Shown here piece by piece: positions 24,209-33,106 of a stretch of 64,000 nt of DNA. Position numbers and translations under genes: made by a program. A model generated the notes under the pieces. That model ran no database searches, was not told the origin of the DNA, and was given only the letters and a program-made list of their open reading frames with translations. Origin of the DNA: RPQJ01 sp046347155 (GTDB taxonomy: Bacteria > Pseudomonadota > Gammaproteobacteria > Steroidobacterales > Steroidobacteraceae); assembly GCA_046347155.1 (NCBI GenBank), contig JAXMGT010000002.1:868001-932000 (forward strand). Reading direction: 5' to 3'. Each line of letters starts with the position of its first letter. Position 1 is the first letter of the stretch.

Positions 24209-25687
24209 TCACTCCACGAGGTACAGCACGATCTTGTTGCCGTCGGCCTCGAAGTGGCCGACCTGGGTCGCGGTGCGGCCGTCACAGGCCCGGACGGCGT
24301 CCTCGAACTTCTGGCCGCGACTCTGCTTCATCGCGTAGACGCTGTTCTCGCGCATCGCGAGTTCGTCGCAGAGGTCTTCCTCGGCGACGAACTTCGAATA
24401 GTCCCAGCGATGCTCGTTGATCTGGACGCCCTCGACCTCGACGGGCAGGTAGACGCGGATGCCGTAGAACGGCCGCATGTTCACGAACACGATCTCGTCG
24501 AGCCCGCGGGCCTCGACCACCGGCCGCAACGCTTCGGCCATCGCGCGCGCGTCGCGGCCCGCGTGTACGTGACCGACCACGCCCTTCAGCGCGACGAGCC
24601 CCGCGGCGGTGGCGCCGGCGACCAGCGCGAGGCGCCGGGCCTGCAGCCACGGCCAGCGCGCCAGCGGACGAGCCATCATCAGCGAGAGCGGGACGAACAG
24701 CGGCGTCACGTACAACTGCAGCCGCGACCGCGCCAGGCAGAAGATCGCGAGCGGCAGCAAGAGCCACCACGCGAGCAGCAGCCAGTCCGGGTCGCGGGCC
24801 GCGAGCCGGTCGCGGAACTCGCGCCAGGCCCTGCGCGGGCCGCCCGCGGCGCCAAGCGCGAGCGGCCACCAGGGCAGCGCCCCGAACAGGAACACGGGCA
24901 GGTAGACGAGCAGCGCGCCGTACCACTCGGCGTTGCGGTCGTGTGCGGCCGTGAACACCCGGTCGTACACCTCGTAGCCGACGAAGTACCCGAGCCGCGA
25001 CGGGTCCTGCGCGACGATCGCCGCGAACCACGTGAACCCGACGACGGCGAACGCCAGCAGGCCGATCGGGTCGAACAGCCGCCGCACCGGCAGCCGCCGC
25101 GAGGTGGCGAACATCGCGGCCACCGCGAGCAGTGGCAGCAGTCCGGGCGGGCCCTTGGTCATGAACGCGAGGCCCCACAGGGTCCACATTGCGCGGACCC
25201 AGCGTCGGTCGGGCTCGCCGTAGACCGGGAACGCGCGCACGAACGCGTACATCGCCGCGGTCTCGAAGAACACGAGGACCACGTCCGTCGATACCACGTT
25301 CGCGGCCATGAAGGGCGCGAGCGAGGTCGCATAGACGACCGCGGGCAGCCAGGGCTTCGCCGGGCAGAAGCGCCGGCCGAGCCCGAACACCAGCAGCCCC
25401 GTCCCGATGAATGCAAGCGCCCCGGACAGGCGCGCGCCCCATTCGTTCTGCCCGAGCAGCAGCACGCCGGTCGCGATGCCCCAGTAGGTGATCGGCGGCT
25501 TCGTGAGGTGGGCATGCTCGCCGTCGATCGTCGGGACGATCCAGTCGCCGCTCGAGATCATGTTGAGCGCCGTCGTCGTGTAGCGGCCCTCGTCGGGCTC
25601 CCAGATCGCGCGGGTCCCCTGGAACGCGAAGGCGAGCACCACGAGCAGCGCAGCGAGCCAGACGGGCGGGAATCGGGTCGTGCTCAT
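24209..25687 (-). CDS. Glycosyltransferase family 39 / ArnT-like membrane transferase
   Basis: A 492-residue multi-pass inner-membrane protein. The acidic motif IWEPDEGRYTT at residues 28-38 is the metal/substrate site of ArnT-type GT-C enzymes, which transfer a sugar from a polyprenyl-phosphate carrier to lipid A or another envelope acceptor. The hydrophobic helices fill residues 10-400 and a soluble C-terminal part follows. The start ATG (25685-25687) overlaps the aceK stop by 4 bases (ATGA on the minus strand), so it is cotranscribed with icd-aceK, an odd pairing of central metabolism and envelope modification. Acceptor and donor are unknown. Confidence 0.8.
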   Translation of the reverse strand: MSTTRFPPVWLAALLVVLAFAFQGTRAIWEPDEGRYTTTALNMISSGDWIVPTIDGEHAHLTKPPITYWGIATGVLLLGQNEWGARLSGALAFIGTGLLVFGLGRRFCPAKPWLPAVVYATSLAPFMAANVVSTDVVLVFFETAAMYAFVRAFPVYGEPDRRWVRAMWTLWGLAFMTKGPPGLLPLLAVAAMFATSRRLPVRRLFDPIGLLAFAVVGFTWFAAIVAQDPSRLGYFVGYEVYDRVFTAAHDRNAEWYGALLVYLPVFLFGALPWWPLALGAAGGPRRAWREFRDRLAARDPDWLLLAWWLLLPLAIFCLARSRLQLYVTPLFVPLSLMMARPLARWPWLQARRLALVAGATAAGLVALKGVVGHVHAGRDARAMAEALRPVVEARGLDEIVFVNMRPFYGIRVYLPVEVEGVQINEHRWDYSKFVAEEDLCDELAMRENSVYAMKQSRGQKFEDAVRACDGRTATQVGHFEADGNKIVLYLVE

Positions 25688-27438
25688 GCGAGGCTGCTGA
25701 ACACGCGGACGCGGTGGCGGTGGTAGGGGAGGACCTCGAGCACGTCGCCTTCCCGGAGCCGCTGCTGTATGCCGCGCCACCACTCGGCAGTCAGGATTTC
25801 ACGGTGCGCGTCCATGAACACCTGCCGCAATTCCGGGTCGAACCCGAGGAAGTTGATGAACGTCTCCGGGAACACGTCGGCGTCGCCGACGTAGTACCAG
25901 GTCTCGCCCCGCATCTCGTCCTCCTCGTGCTGCGCCTCCGGAATCTCGCGGAAACGGCAGTCGGTCACAAGGCACAGTTCGTCGTAGTCGTAGAAGATCA
26001 CGCGCCCGTGTCGGGTGACGCCGAAGTTCTTCAGGAGCAGGTCGCCCGGGAAGATGTTCGTGACCGCGAGGTCGCGGATGGCCTGTCCGTAGTCGAGCAC
26101 GGCGCGGATCGCCTGCTCGCGCGAGGCCGTGCGCACGTACAGGTTGAGCGGCGTCATCCGCCGCTCGACGTACATGTGGCCGATCACGAGGTCGTCGCCC
26201 TCCTCGTGGACCGTGTTCGCCGTCTCGGTCGTGAGTTCCTCGATCAGCTCGGGCGAGAAGCGCGCCCGGGGCAGCTTCACGAGCTTGAACTCCTGCGCGT
26301 CCACGAGCCGGCCGGCGCGGTCGTGCTTGAACACCAGGTCGTATTTCGTGAGCACGTCCTGGCGCTGGATGTTCTTCTGGTAGGGGAAGCGGTCGCGGAT
26401 CAGCTTGAACACGACGTCGAACGACGGCAACGTGAAGCAGACCATCACGAGGCCCTTCTCGCCGGGCGCCAGGACGAACTGGTCCTGGGACACCTGGAGG
26501 TGCTGCAGCAGCTCCCGGAAGCGCTCCGTCTTGCCCTGCTTCGCGCGGCCGAGCACCGTGTAGAGCTCGCTCACCCACTTGCGGGGGAGGATCTCCTTCA
26601 GGAACTTGACCACTTCGCCGACGTGGGCGAGGTCGACGTGGAAGTACGAGCGCGTGAAGCTGAACAGCACGCTCACGCTCGACTCGTCGAGCATGATCGC
26701 GTCGACGACGACCCCGCTCTCCTGGTTGCGCAGCGCCACGACGAACGGCAGCGACCAGCCGCGGCCGCCCAGCCGCCCGACCAGGTAGGCGCGGGTCATC
26801 TGGTAGAAGACTTCCTTGATGACCTCGAGCTTCTCGATCACGCGCCGCTCGCCCGTCGAGTCGAGCGCGGCCTTGATCTCGTCGCTCACCCGCTTCACCG
26901 AGAGGTCGAAGTCGCGGTAGGGCGTCCGGAAGCGGAAGTCCGCCAGCAGTTCCTCGACCAGCAGGTCGACCGAGCCGCGGTTCTGGTAGACCTGCGTCTC
27001 GACGTGGGTCGTCACGCTGCCGAGCGGGTCCATGTCGAGCGCGACGAACTCGACGGCCGGGTCGACGCCCACGGTGTCGAACGTCGTACGGGTCACGGAG
27101 GAGAAGAACGTCTTCGGGAACTCGCTGTCGGGCAGCGGGTCGATGATCTCGGCGAACCGGCGCTTGATGCTCGACCAGACCGCCCGCTCGTGCACCTCCT
27201 CGCCGAGCTCGTGCCGCATCCGTTCGACCGCGCCGGCGACGTACTTCCGGTAGAGGTCGATTCGCTCGACCGCGTCGCGCTGGCTGCCCTTCCAGTCGCG
27301 GTCCTCGAAGCGGCGTCGGGCCCGCTGCGTGATCGCGCGGAATTCGGCGTTGTAGTCGCCGAACGCATCCACGAGCGCCTGCGCGCAGTCGCGGATCAGT
27401 TCGTCGCGCGTGCGCGCCCTGACGACCACGGGATTCAA
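25684..27438 (-). CDS. aceK: Isocitrate dehydrogenase kinase/phosphatase AceK
   Basis: A 584-residue bifunctional enzyme that switches isocitrate dehydrogenase off by phosphorylation and on again by dephosphorylation, directing carbon to the glyoxylate shunt. The N-terminal regulatory half is followed by the kinase half, with EFKLVKLPRARF (ATP-binding region), LLLKNFGVTRHGRVIFYDYDE (catalytic and metal Asp/Asn) and the C-terminal tail typical of AceK. Length equals the family norm (about 580). It lies 31 bases downstream of icd rather than next to aceBA as in E. coli, placing enzyme and target in one operon. No isocitrate lyase or malate synthase gene is in this window. Confidence 0.96.
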   Translation of the reverse strand: MNPVVVRARTRDELIRDCAQALVDAFGDYNAEFRAITQRARRRFEDRDWKGSQRDAVERIDLYRKYVAGAVERMRHELGEEVHERAVWSSIKRRFAEIIDPLPDSEFPKTFFSSVTRTTFDTVGVDPAVEFVALDMDPLGSVTTHVETQVYQNRGSVDLLVEELLADFRFRTPYRDFDLSVKRVSDEIKAALDSTGERRVIEKLEVIKEVFYQMTRAYLVGRLGGRGWSLPFVVALRNQESGVVVDAIMLDESSVSVLFSFTRSYFHVDLAHVGEVVKFLKEILPRKWVSELYTVLGRAKQGKTERFRELLQHLQVSQDQFVLAPGEKGLVMVCFTLPSFDVVFKLIRDRFPYQKNIQRQDVLTKYDLVFKHDRAGRLVDAQEFKLVKLPRARFSPELIEELTTETANTVHEEGDDLVIGHMYVERRMTPLNLYVRTASREQAIRAVLDYGQAIRDLAVTNIFPGDLLLKNFGVTRHGRVIFYDYDELCLVTDCRFREIPEAQHEEDEMRGETWYYVGDADVFPETFINFLGFDPELRQVFMDAHREILTAEWWRGIQQRLREGDVLEVLPYHRHRVRVFSSLA

Positions 27439-27469
27439 GACGGTCCTGCCGGTCCGGGCGCCCTTCGGG

Positions 27470-28771
27470 CTACAGGTTGCGGATCATCGCGTCGGCGAAT
27501 TCGCTGCACTTGACCTCGGTCGCGCCTTCCATGAGTCGCGCGAAATCGTAGGTCACCGTCTTCTGGCCGATCGTGCGGTCCATGGCGGTGATCACCGCGT
27601 CGGCGGCCTCGTACCAGCCCAGGTAGCGCAGCATCATCTCGCCCGAGAGGATCACCGAGCCCGGGTTCACCTTGTCGAGGTTGGCGTACTTCGGCGCCGT
27701 GCCGTGCGTGGCCTCGAACACCGCGTGGCCGGTGACGTAGTTGATGTTGCCGCCCGGTGCGATGCCGATGCCGCCGACCTGCGCCGCAAGCGCGTCGGAG
27801 AGGTAGTCGCCGTTCAGGTTCATCGTCGCGATCACGTCGAACTCGTCGGGGCGCGTGAGCACCTGCTGCAGCGTGATGTCGGCGATCGCGTCCTTGATGA
27901 TGACCTTGCCCGCCTTCTTCGCGGCGTCCTGCTCGGCGTTCGCGGCCTTCTCGCCCTGGTCGGCGCGGGTGCGCTCCCACTGGTCCCAGGTGTAGGTGTG
28001 CGCGCCGAACTCGCGCTCGGCCAGCGCGTAGCACCAGTTCCGGAACGCGCCTTCCGTGAACTTCATGATGTTGCCCTTGTGCACGATCGTCACGCTCTTG
28101 CGCTTGTTGTCGATCGCGTACTGGATCGCGGCCCGCATCAACCGCTCGGTGCCCTCCGCCGACACCGCCTTGATGCCGATGCCCGAGGTCGCCGGGAAGC
28201 GGATCTTCGCGTAGAGCTTCGGGAACGCTTCCTTGAAGAGGGCCTTGAACTTCTCGTTCTCGGCGCTTCCGGCCTCGAACTCGATGCCGGCGTAGATGTC
28301 CTCGGTGTTCTCCCGGAAGATCACCATGTCCACCTTGTCCGGCGCCTTGACCGGGGAGGGCACGCCCTTGAACCACCGCACCGGGCGCAGGCAGACGTAC
28401 AGGTCGAGCATCTGGCGCAGCGCGACGTTCAGCGAGCGGATGCCGCCGCCGATCGGCGTCGTGAGCGGTCCCTTGATCGAGACGAGGTAGTCCCGGCAGG
28501 CCTGCACGGTTTCTTCCGGCAGCCAGGTGTTGTAGAGGTCGTTCGACTTCTGCCCGGCGTAGACCTCCATCCACTCGATCTTGCGCTTGCCGCCATAGGC
28601 CTTCGCGACCGCGGCGTCGAGCACGCGCACCGAGGCGCGCCAGATGTCCGGCCCCGTGCCGTCGCCCTCGATGAACGGGATGATCGGCCGGTCGGGCACC
28701 TGCAGGCGACCATTCGAAATCGTGATCTTCTGGCCCTCGGCGGGCACGTCGAGCTTGAGCTGGCTGGCCAT
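27470..28771 (-). CDS. icd: NADP-dependent isocitrate dehydrogenase
   Basis: A 433-residue TCA-cycle enzyme oxidising isocitrate to 2-oxoglutarate with NADP. The substrate/phosphorylation loop GGGIRSLNVALRQ contains Ser113, the same number as the AceK target Ser in E. coli. The other family motifs seen are IEGDGTGPD at the N-terminus, FRENTEDIYAG, VHKGNIMKFTEG, and the cofactor region GHAVFEATHGTAPKYA. The product, 2-oxoglutarate, also links to the omega-amidase and transaminase operon in this window, though no direct regulation is visible. GGAG precedes the ATG by about nine bases. It heads an icd-aceK-glycosyltransferase operon. Confidence 0.97.
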   Translation of the reverse strand: MASQLKLDVPAEGQKITISNGRLQVPDRPIIPFIEGDGTGPDIWRASVRVLDAAVAKAYGGKRKIEWMEVYAGQKSNDLYNTWLPEETVQACRDYLVSIKGPLTTPIGGGIRSLNVALRQMLDLYVCLRPVRWFKGVPSPVKAPDKVDMVIFRENTEDIYAGIEFEAGSAENEKFKALFKEAFPKLYAKIRFPATSGIGIKAVSAEGTERLMRAAIQYAIDNKRKSVTIVHKGNIMKFTEGAFRNWCYALAEREFGAHTYTWDQWERTRADQGEKAANAEQDAAKKAGKVIIKDAIADITLQQVLTRPDEFDVIATMNLNGDYLSDALAAQVGGIGIAPGGNINYVTGHAVFEATHGTAPKYANLDKVNPGSVILSGEMMLRYLGWYEAADAVITAMDRTIGQKTVTYDFARLMEGATEVKCSEFADAMIRNL

Positions 28772-28831
28772 CGGTCGAGCTCCGGGAAGTGCGCTGTATG
28801 GCGGGAAATCGCGGGCCGGAATCCTAGCACA

Positions 28832-28850
28832 GGCCCGGCGTCACCGGGCC
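28832..28850 (-). terminator. Hairpin downstream of the sialidase-fold gene
   Basis: A perfect 7-bp stem (GGCCCGG / CCGGGCC) with a 5-base loop lies 14 bases past the stop of the leftward gene at 28864-30084 and before icd. There is no T-run; termination is only suggested by position. Confidence 0.35.
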
Positions 28851-28863
28851 CGCCCACGGCGCC

Positions 28864-30084
28864 TCACCGCAGGCGCGCGGTCACGGTCCGCAGTGCCGGC
28901 GCCGGCCCGGACTCCGTCCAGGCGAACACGAGCGCCTCGCCGGCTCGCGCGACCTGTGGGAAGCCGCCGGCCCGCGACGCGTCGGCGCGCGTCACCTCGA
29001 CGGCGCGACCGGCCGGACCGTCCGTCGTGTACGGACGGGCGAGCAGGGACGCCGTGTCGCCCGCGCCGCGCAGCCAGCTCACGACGGCGCGGCCGTCCTC
29101 GAGCAAGGCGACGTCGACCCGCCCCTCGACGCGACCGGTGTCCACGTCGACCGGTGCGTCGAAGTGGCGGCCGCTGTCCCGCGAGAACGCGACCCGCACC
29201 CGGGCGCCACCCGCGCCGGTGAACCACGCGACCACGATGGTGTTGCCGTCCGCGTCGACGGCCGGCCCGTTCACCGGGCAGGCATCGATCGCCCAGCCGT
29301 CGCGTGCGACCGGGGCGGGCGCGCTCCAGTGGCCGGCCTCGAGCCGCACGATCGAGATGTCCCGCGTCCCGTCGGCGCCGCGGTCGCGATACACGACCAC
29401 CGGTCCCGTGGCGGCGAGCGCCGCGCCGGTCTGGCAGCAGTCGCACGTGAGTCCGTCGAGTTCGACGTCGGGCCCGGCCTGCCGGCCCGAGGCATCGATC
29501 GTCGCACTGCGCAAGGTCATGCCGCCGGCGTTTCCGTCGCCTTGGTCGTGGCTGCCGCCGGTGTGACGCCCGTCCAGCCACACGGCAACGAAGCCGCCAT
29601 GCCACGGCAACAGCGACACGAATCCGTGTTCGGTCGGCGTGCCATCGCCGTGCGGTGTCCACGGCGCGGACCACGTGCCGCCGTCCCCACTCGTCGCGAG
29701 GCGAACGCCGTATGCGTACCCGTCGCCCGGAACCTGCTCGAGCCAGTGCGCGGCCCAGTGCCCTTGCCCGTCCGTGACGACCGACGGGAAATCCGCCCAG
29801 TTCACGAACCAGTCCGTGCCGCGCGCGACGGTCCGCGCCGGGCTCCAGCCGTCGTCCCGCCAGCGCGCGTATCGGAGCGCCACCGCAGGGCCGTCCGGCT
29901 CGAGCCAGCTCATGACCGGGTGGCCCGCGGCGTCCTGTGCAAGCCTCGGGAATCGTGATCCGGCCGCCGCCGGCGCCGGTACGGCGACGGGCGCATCGAG
30001 CCAGGCGGATTCGGCAGGTACACGGGCGCAGCCCGGGAGCCCCGAGGCGACGACGAGCAGCGGGAGCAGGGGGAGGCGGGGCAT
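28864..30084 (-). CDS. Sialidase-fold (BNR-repeat-like) lipoprotein of unknown function
   Basis: A 406-residue exported protein. The N-terminus has a hydrophobic stretch ending in SGLPGC, a likely lipobox with Cys19. The mature part shows repeated short blocks of the sialidase/beta-propeller type: aspartate-box-like SGDGGTWSAP and SRDSGRHFD, and many DG turns with Trp, which pack as propeller blades. A cysteine cluster TCDCCQTG lies mid-protein. Such proteins bind or process glycans or serve as scaffolds, and the catalytic residues of true sialidases are not recognisable. I place the start at ATG 30082-30084. It is divergent from the copper efflux operon by 105 bases, so a metal role is possible (CDCC) but not shown. 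Confidence 0.6.
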   Translation of the reverse strand: MPRLPLLPLLVVASGLPGCARVPAESAWLDAPVAVPAPAAAGSRFPRLAQDAAGHPVMSWLEPDGPAVALRYARWRDDGWSPARTVARGTDWFVNWADFPSVVTDGQGHWAAHWLEQVPGDGYAYGVRLATSGDGGTWSAPWTPHGDGTPTEHGFVSLLPWHGGFVAVWLDGRHTGGSHDQGDGNAGGMTLRSATIDASGRQAGPDVELDGLTCDCCQTGAALAATGPVVVYRDRGADGTRDISIVRLEAGHWSAPAPVARDGWAIDACPVNGPAVDADGNTIVVAWFTGAGGARVRVAFSRDSGRHFDAPVDVDTGRVEGRVDVALLEDGRAVVSWLRGAGDTASLLARPYTTDGPAGRAVEVTRADASRAGGFPQVARAGEALVFAWTESGPAPALRTVTARLR

Positions 30085-30189
30085 CGGCGGGGATTCTCGC
30101 CGATTCCTGGTGGCTTTCCGCAGATTTCGGCGAATACGGGGTGCCGATTCCTTGCCACCCCGGCCGCTTCGCGTTAGGGTCCCAACGTC

Positions 30190-30588
30190 ATGAACCGCCA
30201 CGGTCTCGAGCGTGCACTGCAGTGGGTGAGGCGTCACGAGCGCTCGCTCGCCCGGGTCGTGCTTGCGCTGTTCTGCGTCGCGTGGCTGCAGGCGGCGGTC
30301 GTGCCCTGCGCGATGGCGGCGCCGTCGATGCCCGACTGCGCGAACCACTGCCCGTACTGCCCGACCTTGGGTGACGGCGGCACGGTCGCGCACGGCGGCC
30401 AGTGCGCGTATCCGCACCAGCCGCAGGCCGACGGGCGCTCGGCTTCGGCGCTGGCGGTCGTGTTGCCGCCGACCGAGGTGCTCGCGCCGGCCGGTGTCGT
30501 GCCGGTGCGGCTGCGTGTCGAGGGGCCTCAGGTCGCCGACCCGCCCCGGATCCCCCTCCCGCTCCAGTTCTGTCGATACCTCGAGTAG
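30190..30588 (+). CDS. Small exported Cys-rich protein at the head of the copper efflux operon
   Basis: A 132-residue protein with an N-terminal hydrophobic segment (about residues 20-44, ending PCAMAAPS) that is a signal peptide or anchor. The segment DCANHCPYCP followed by GGQCAYPHQP gives four Cys and two His within 30 residues, a plausible copper or zinc site. The rest is Pro/Val-rich. Small metal-binding proteins of this layout often precede cusCBA-like genes in proteobacteria, so periplasmic copper binding is a reasonable inference, but I do not recognise a named family. The next gene starts 63 bases downstream in the same direction. Confidence 0.65.
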   Translation: MNRHGLERALQWVRRHERSLARVVLALFCVAWLQAAVVPCAMAAPSMPDCANHCPYCPTLGDGGTVAHGGQCAYPHQPQADGRSASALAVVLPPTEVLAPAGVVPVRLRVEGPQVADPPRIPLPLQFCRYLE

Positions 30589-30651
30589 CGCGCTCCCGGG
30601 TTTGCGTCCGCACCGGACGCCGATTTCCCTCATTGCCCGGGAGGCACTCGC

Positions 30652-31947
30652 ATGGCACAGGTATGCCCGGCGCCTGACACAGGCCGGTGGATTCGAACTC
30701 TACTGATCCCGTTTGCGACGCTCGTGGCGGGCCTCGCATCGTCCGGCGCGTATGGCGGGCCGACGCTCGGCCTCGCCGACGCCGAGCGCGTCGCGATCCA
30801 GCGCGACGCGGTGCTCGCGCAACTCGCGGCGGAGTCGGCCGGCATGCGCCAGCGCGCGGTCGCCGAAGGCTCGCTGATGGACCCGCGGCTGCGCGTCGGC
30901 GCGGTGAACGTTCCGGTCAACGACTGGAGCCTCACGGCCGAGGACATGACGATGGTCGAGGTGGGCGTGAGCCAGGAGTTCCCGTCCGGCCGCACCCGCT
31001 CGCTCGCGCAGAAGCGCATGGAGCAGATCTCGACCGCCTCGCAGTCGGCCGCGCAGGACCGCCGCCGCGTCGTGCAGCGCGAGGTGCGTCGCGTGTGGGT
31101 CGAGCTCGCCTGGATCGCGGCCGCCCGCGAACTCGTCGACGGCCAGGTGCAGTGGGTCGAGCAGCTGCGCAACTCCGCGCGTGCCCGGTACGCCTCCGGC
31201 GAGGGCCGGCAGATCGACCTGCTGCAGGCCGGACTCGACGTGGCGATGCTGCGCGAGCAGCAGCTCGACCTCGATCGCGAGGCGGCCATGCGACGCGCGC
31301 AGCTCGCGCGCTGGCTCGGCGAGGACGACGCGGCACGCGCCGGTCCGTTCGCGCTGCCGGCGCGCGCCGACCCGCCGCCGCTCGCGACGCTCGAGGCGCG
31401 GCTCGAGGCCCACCCCGCGCAGCAGGATTACGTGCGCCGGATCGAAGCCGCGCAGACCGGCGTCGAGCTCGCCGAGCAGTCGACGCGCCCGGGCTGGATG
31501 CTCGACCTGAGCTACGGGTTCCGCGGCGGCGAGATGGACGGCAAGCCCCGGCCCGACATGGTCACCGCGATGGTGAGCGTGGACCTGCCGTTCTTCCGCG
31601 GCAGCCGCACCTCGGCCGAAGTCGACGCGGCCCGCGCCGAGGCCGACGGCCTGCACGAGATGCACACGGACCACCAACGCGAGATGCGCGGGATGCTCGC
31701 CGAGGCCTGGAACACCGTCGAGCGGACCGGGGAACTCGAACGCTACTACGAGACCGACCTGCTGCCGCTCGCCGAGCAGACGGTGCAGGCGGCGCTGCTC
31801 GCCTATCGCGGCAACCGCGCGATGTTCGAGGAGGTCGTCGAGGCGCGCCGCGTCGCGCTCGAGACCGGGCTCAAGCACCTGCGGATCGCGGCCGACCGAG
31901 CCCAGGCGCAATACGAAATCGACTACCTGGCTGGAGAAACGCCATGA
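30652..31947 (+). CDS. CusC-like outer membrane efflux protein (TolC family)
   Basis: A 431-residue outer-membrane channel subunit. After a signal segment (ends near SSGAYGG), the sequence is helical coiled-coil with the TolC-family repeats; VSQEFPSGRTRSLAQKRMEQ begins the first periplasmic helix pair and VSVDLPFFRG the matching one in the second half. It forms the exit duct of the Cus heavy-metal RND pump. GGGAGG lies 7 bases before the ATG. The stop overlaps the cusB-like start by 4 bases (ATGA). No lipobox is visible, unlike E. coli CusC. Confidence 0.85.
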   Translation: MAQVCPAPDTGRWIRTLLIPFATLVAGLASSGAYGGPTLGLADAERVAIQRDAVLAQLAAESAGMRQRAVAEGSLMDPRLRVGAVNVPVNDWSLTAEDMTMVEVGVSQEFPSGRTRSLAQKRMEQISTASQSAAQDRRRVVQREVRRVWVELAWIAAARELVDGQVQWVEQLRNSARARYASGEGRQIDLLQAGLDVAMLREQQLDLDREAAMRRAQLARWLGEDDAARAGPFALPARADPPPLATLEARLEAHPAQQDYVRRIEAAQTGVELAEQSTRPGWMLDLSYGFRGGEMDGKPRPDMVTAMVSVDLPFFRGSRTSAEVDAARAEADGLHEMHTDHQREMRGMLAEAWNTVERTGELERYYETDLLPLAEQTVQAALLAYRGNRAMFEEVVEARRVALETGLKHLRIAADRAQAQYEIDYLAGETP

Positions 31948-33095
31948 GGTTCCTCCCGATACTGCTGGTTGCGCTCGTTGCGGGCTGCGCCCGCGAGGCC
32001 CCGCCGTCGCCCGCCCCGACCACGGAGCCGGCGCAGGCGGCCGAACGGAAGCCGCTCTACTACCGGAATCCGATGGACCCGACGATCCGGTCGGACAAGC
32101 CGATGAAGGACTCGATGGGCATGGACTACGTGCCCGTCTACGCCGAGGACACCGGCGCGGAGGTGACGATATCGCCCGCCGTGGTGCAGAACCTCGGCGT
32201 GCGGACCGAGGCCGCGGTCTCCGGCGCGCTCGACCGCCGCATCGAGACGGTCGGCTACGTCGGGTTCGACGAGCGGCGCGTGCAGCAGGTGCGGGCGCGC
32301 GCGGACGGCTGGGTGCAGGGCCTCGCCGTGCGCGCGGTCGGCGAGACCGTCAAGCAGGGCCAGCTGCTCTTCTCGCTCTACTCGCCGATGCTCGATGCCG
32401 CGCAGCAGGAGTATCGCGACGCCGAGCAGATCGGCAACCGCGAACTCGTCGACGCGGCGCGCGACCGGCTGAAGGCGCTCGGGATCGGCCCGGGCGCGGG
32501 CGGCGGCCGCGTGCCGTTCCACGCGCCGATCTCGGGCGTCGTCACGCAGCTCGAGGTGCAGGAAGGCGCGATGGTGACGGCGCAGATGCCCGTGATGACG
32601 ATCACCGAACTCGGCAGCCTCTGGGTCATCGCCGAAGTGCCCGAATCGCAGTCCGGCGCGCTCCGGGTCGGGGTGCCCGCCGAGATCCGCTTCCCGTCGC
32701 TGCCCGGGCAGCCGGTGGCGGGCCGGCTCGACTACGTCTACCCGGAGCTCGACGCCGAGACCCGCACCGTCAAGGCGCGCATCACGCTCTCCGAGCCGCC
32801 CGCCGCCGTGCGGCCGAACATGCTCGCGTCGGTGAGCCTCGGGGCCGGGTCCGGTCCCGACGTCGTGAACGTGCCGCGCAGCGCACTGATCCGCGGCGGG
32901 CGCGAGGACCGAGTCGTCGTCGCGCTGGGCGAGGGCCGGTTCGTCGCGCGCAAGGTGACGGCGGGTGCCGAGAGCGGTGATCGCGTCGCGATCCTCGACG
33001 GGCTCCAGGCGGGCGAGCAGGTGGTCGTCTCGGGCCAGTTCCTGCTCGACTCGGAAGCGAACCTCAGGAGCGGCCTCGGCCGCCTGCAGGACTGA
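31944..33095 (+). CDS. CusB-like RND periplasmic adaptor lipoprotein with heavy-metal-binding segment
   Basis: A 383-residue membrane-fusion protein linking CusA to the outer-membrane channel. A lipobox LVAGC (Cys15) ends the signal. Residues about 38-65 carry the heavy-metal-binding domain pattern YYRNPMDP and KDSMGMDYVPVY, with Met ligands suited to Cu(I)/Ag(I). The biotinyl-lipoyl-like, helical hairpin and beta-barrel domains follow (VRARADGWVQGLAV, LFSLYSPMLDAAQQEY, ISGVVTQLEVQEGAMV). The start at 31944 (ATGA) is required for the signal peptide. Family function: metallates CusA and opens the pump. Confidence 0.9.
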   Translation: MRFLPILLVALVAGCAREAPPSPAPTTEPAQAAERKPLYYRNPMDPTIRSDKPMKDSMGMDYVPVYAEDTGAEVTISPAVVQNLGVRTEAAVSGALDRRIETVGYVGFDERRVQQVRARADGWVQGLAVRAVGETVKQGQLLFSLYSPMLDAAQQEYRDAEQIGNRELVDAARDRLKALGIGPGAGGGRVPFHAPISGVVTQLEVQEGAMVTAQMPVMTITELGSLWVIAEVPESQSGALRVGVPAEIRFPSLPGQPVAGRLDYVYPELDAETRTVKARITLSEPPAAVRPNMLASVSLGAGSGPDVVNVPRSALIRGGREDRVVVALGEGRFVARKVTAGAESGDRVAILDGLQAGEQVVVSGQFLLDSEANLRSGLGRLQD

Positions 33096-33106
33096 CCGGG
33101 GGCACC

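Noticed and set aside
30137..30180. Promoter/operator before the copper operon (TTGCCA-N17-TAGGGT with a CGGGGTG/CACCCCG dyad at 30137-30162)
   Set aside because: The -10 is poor and the implied start would be only a few bases before ATG 30190; the dyad does not resemble a CueR site. Too weak to list as a feature.
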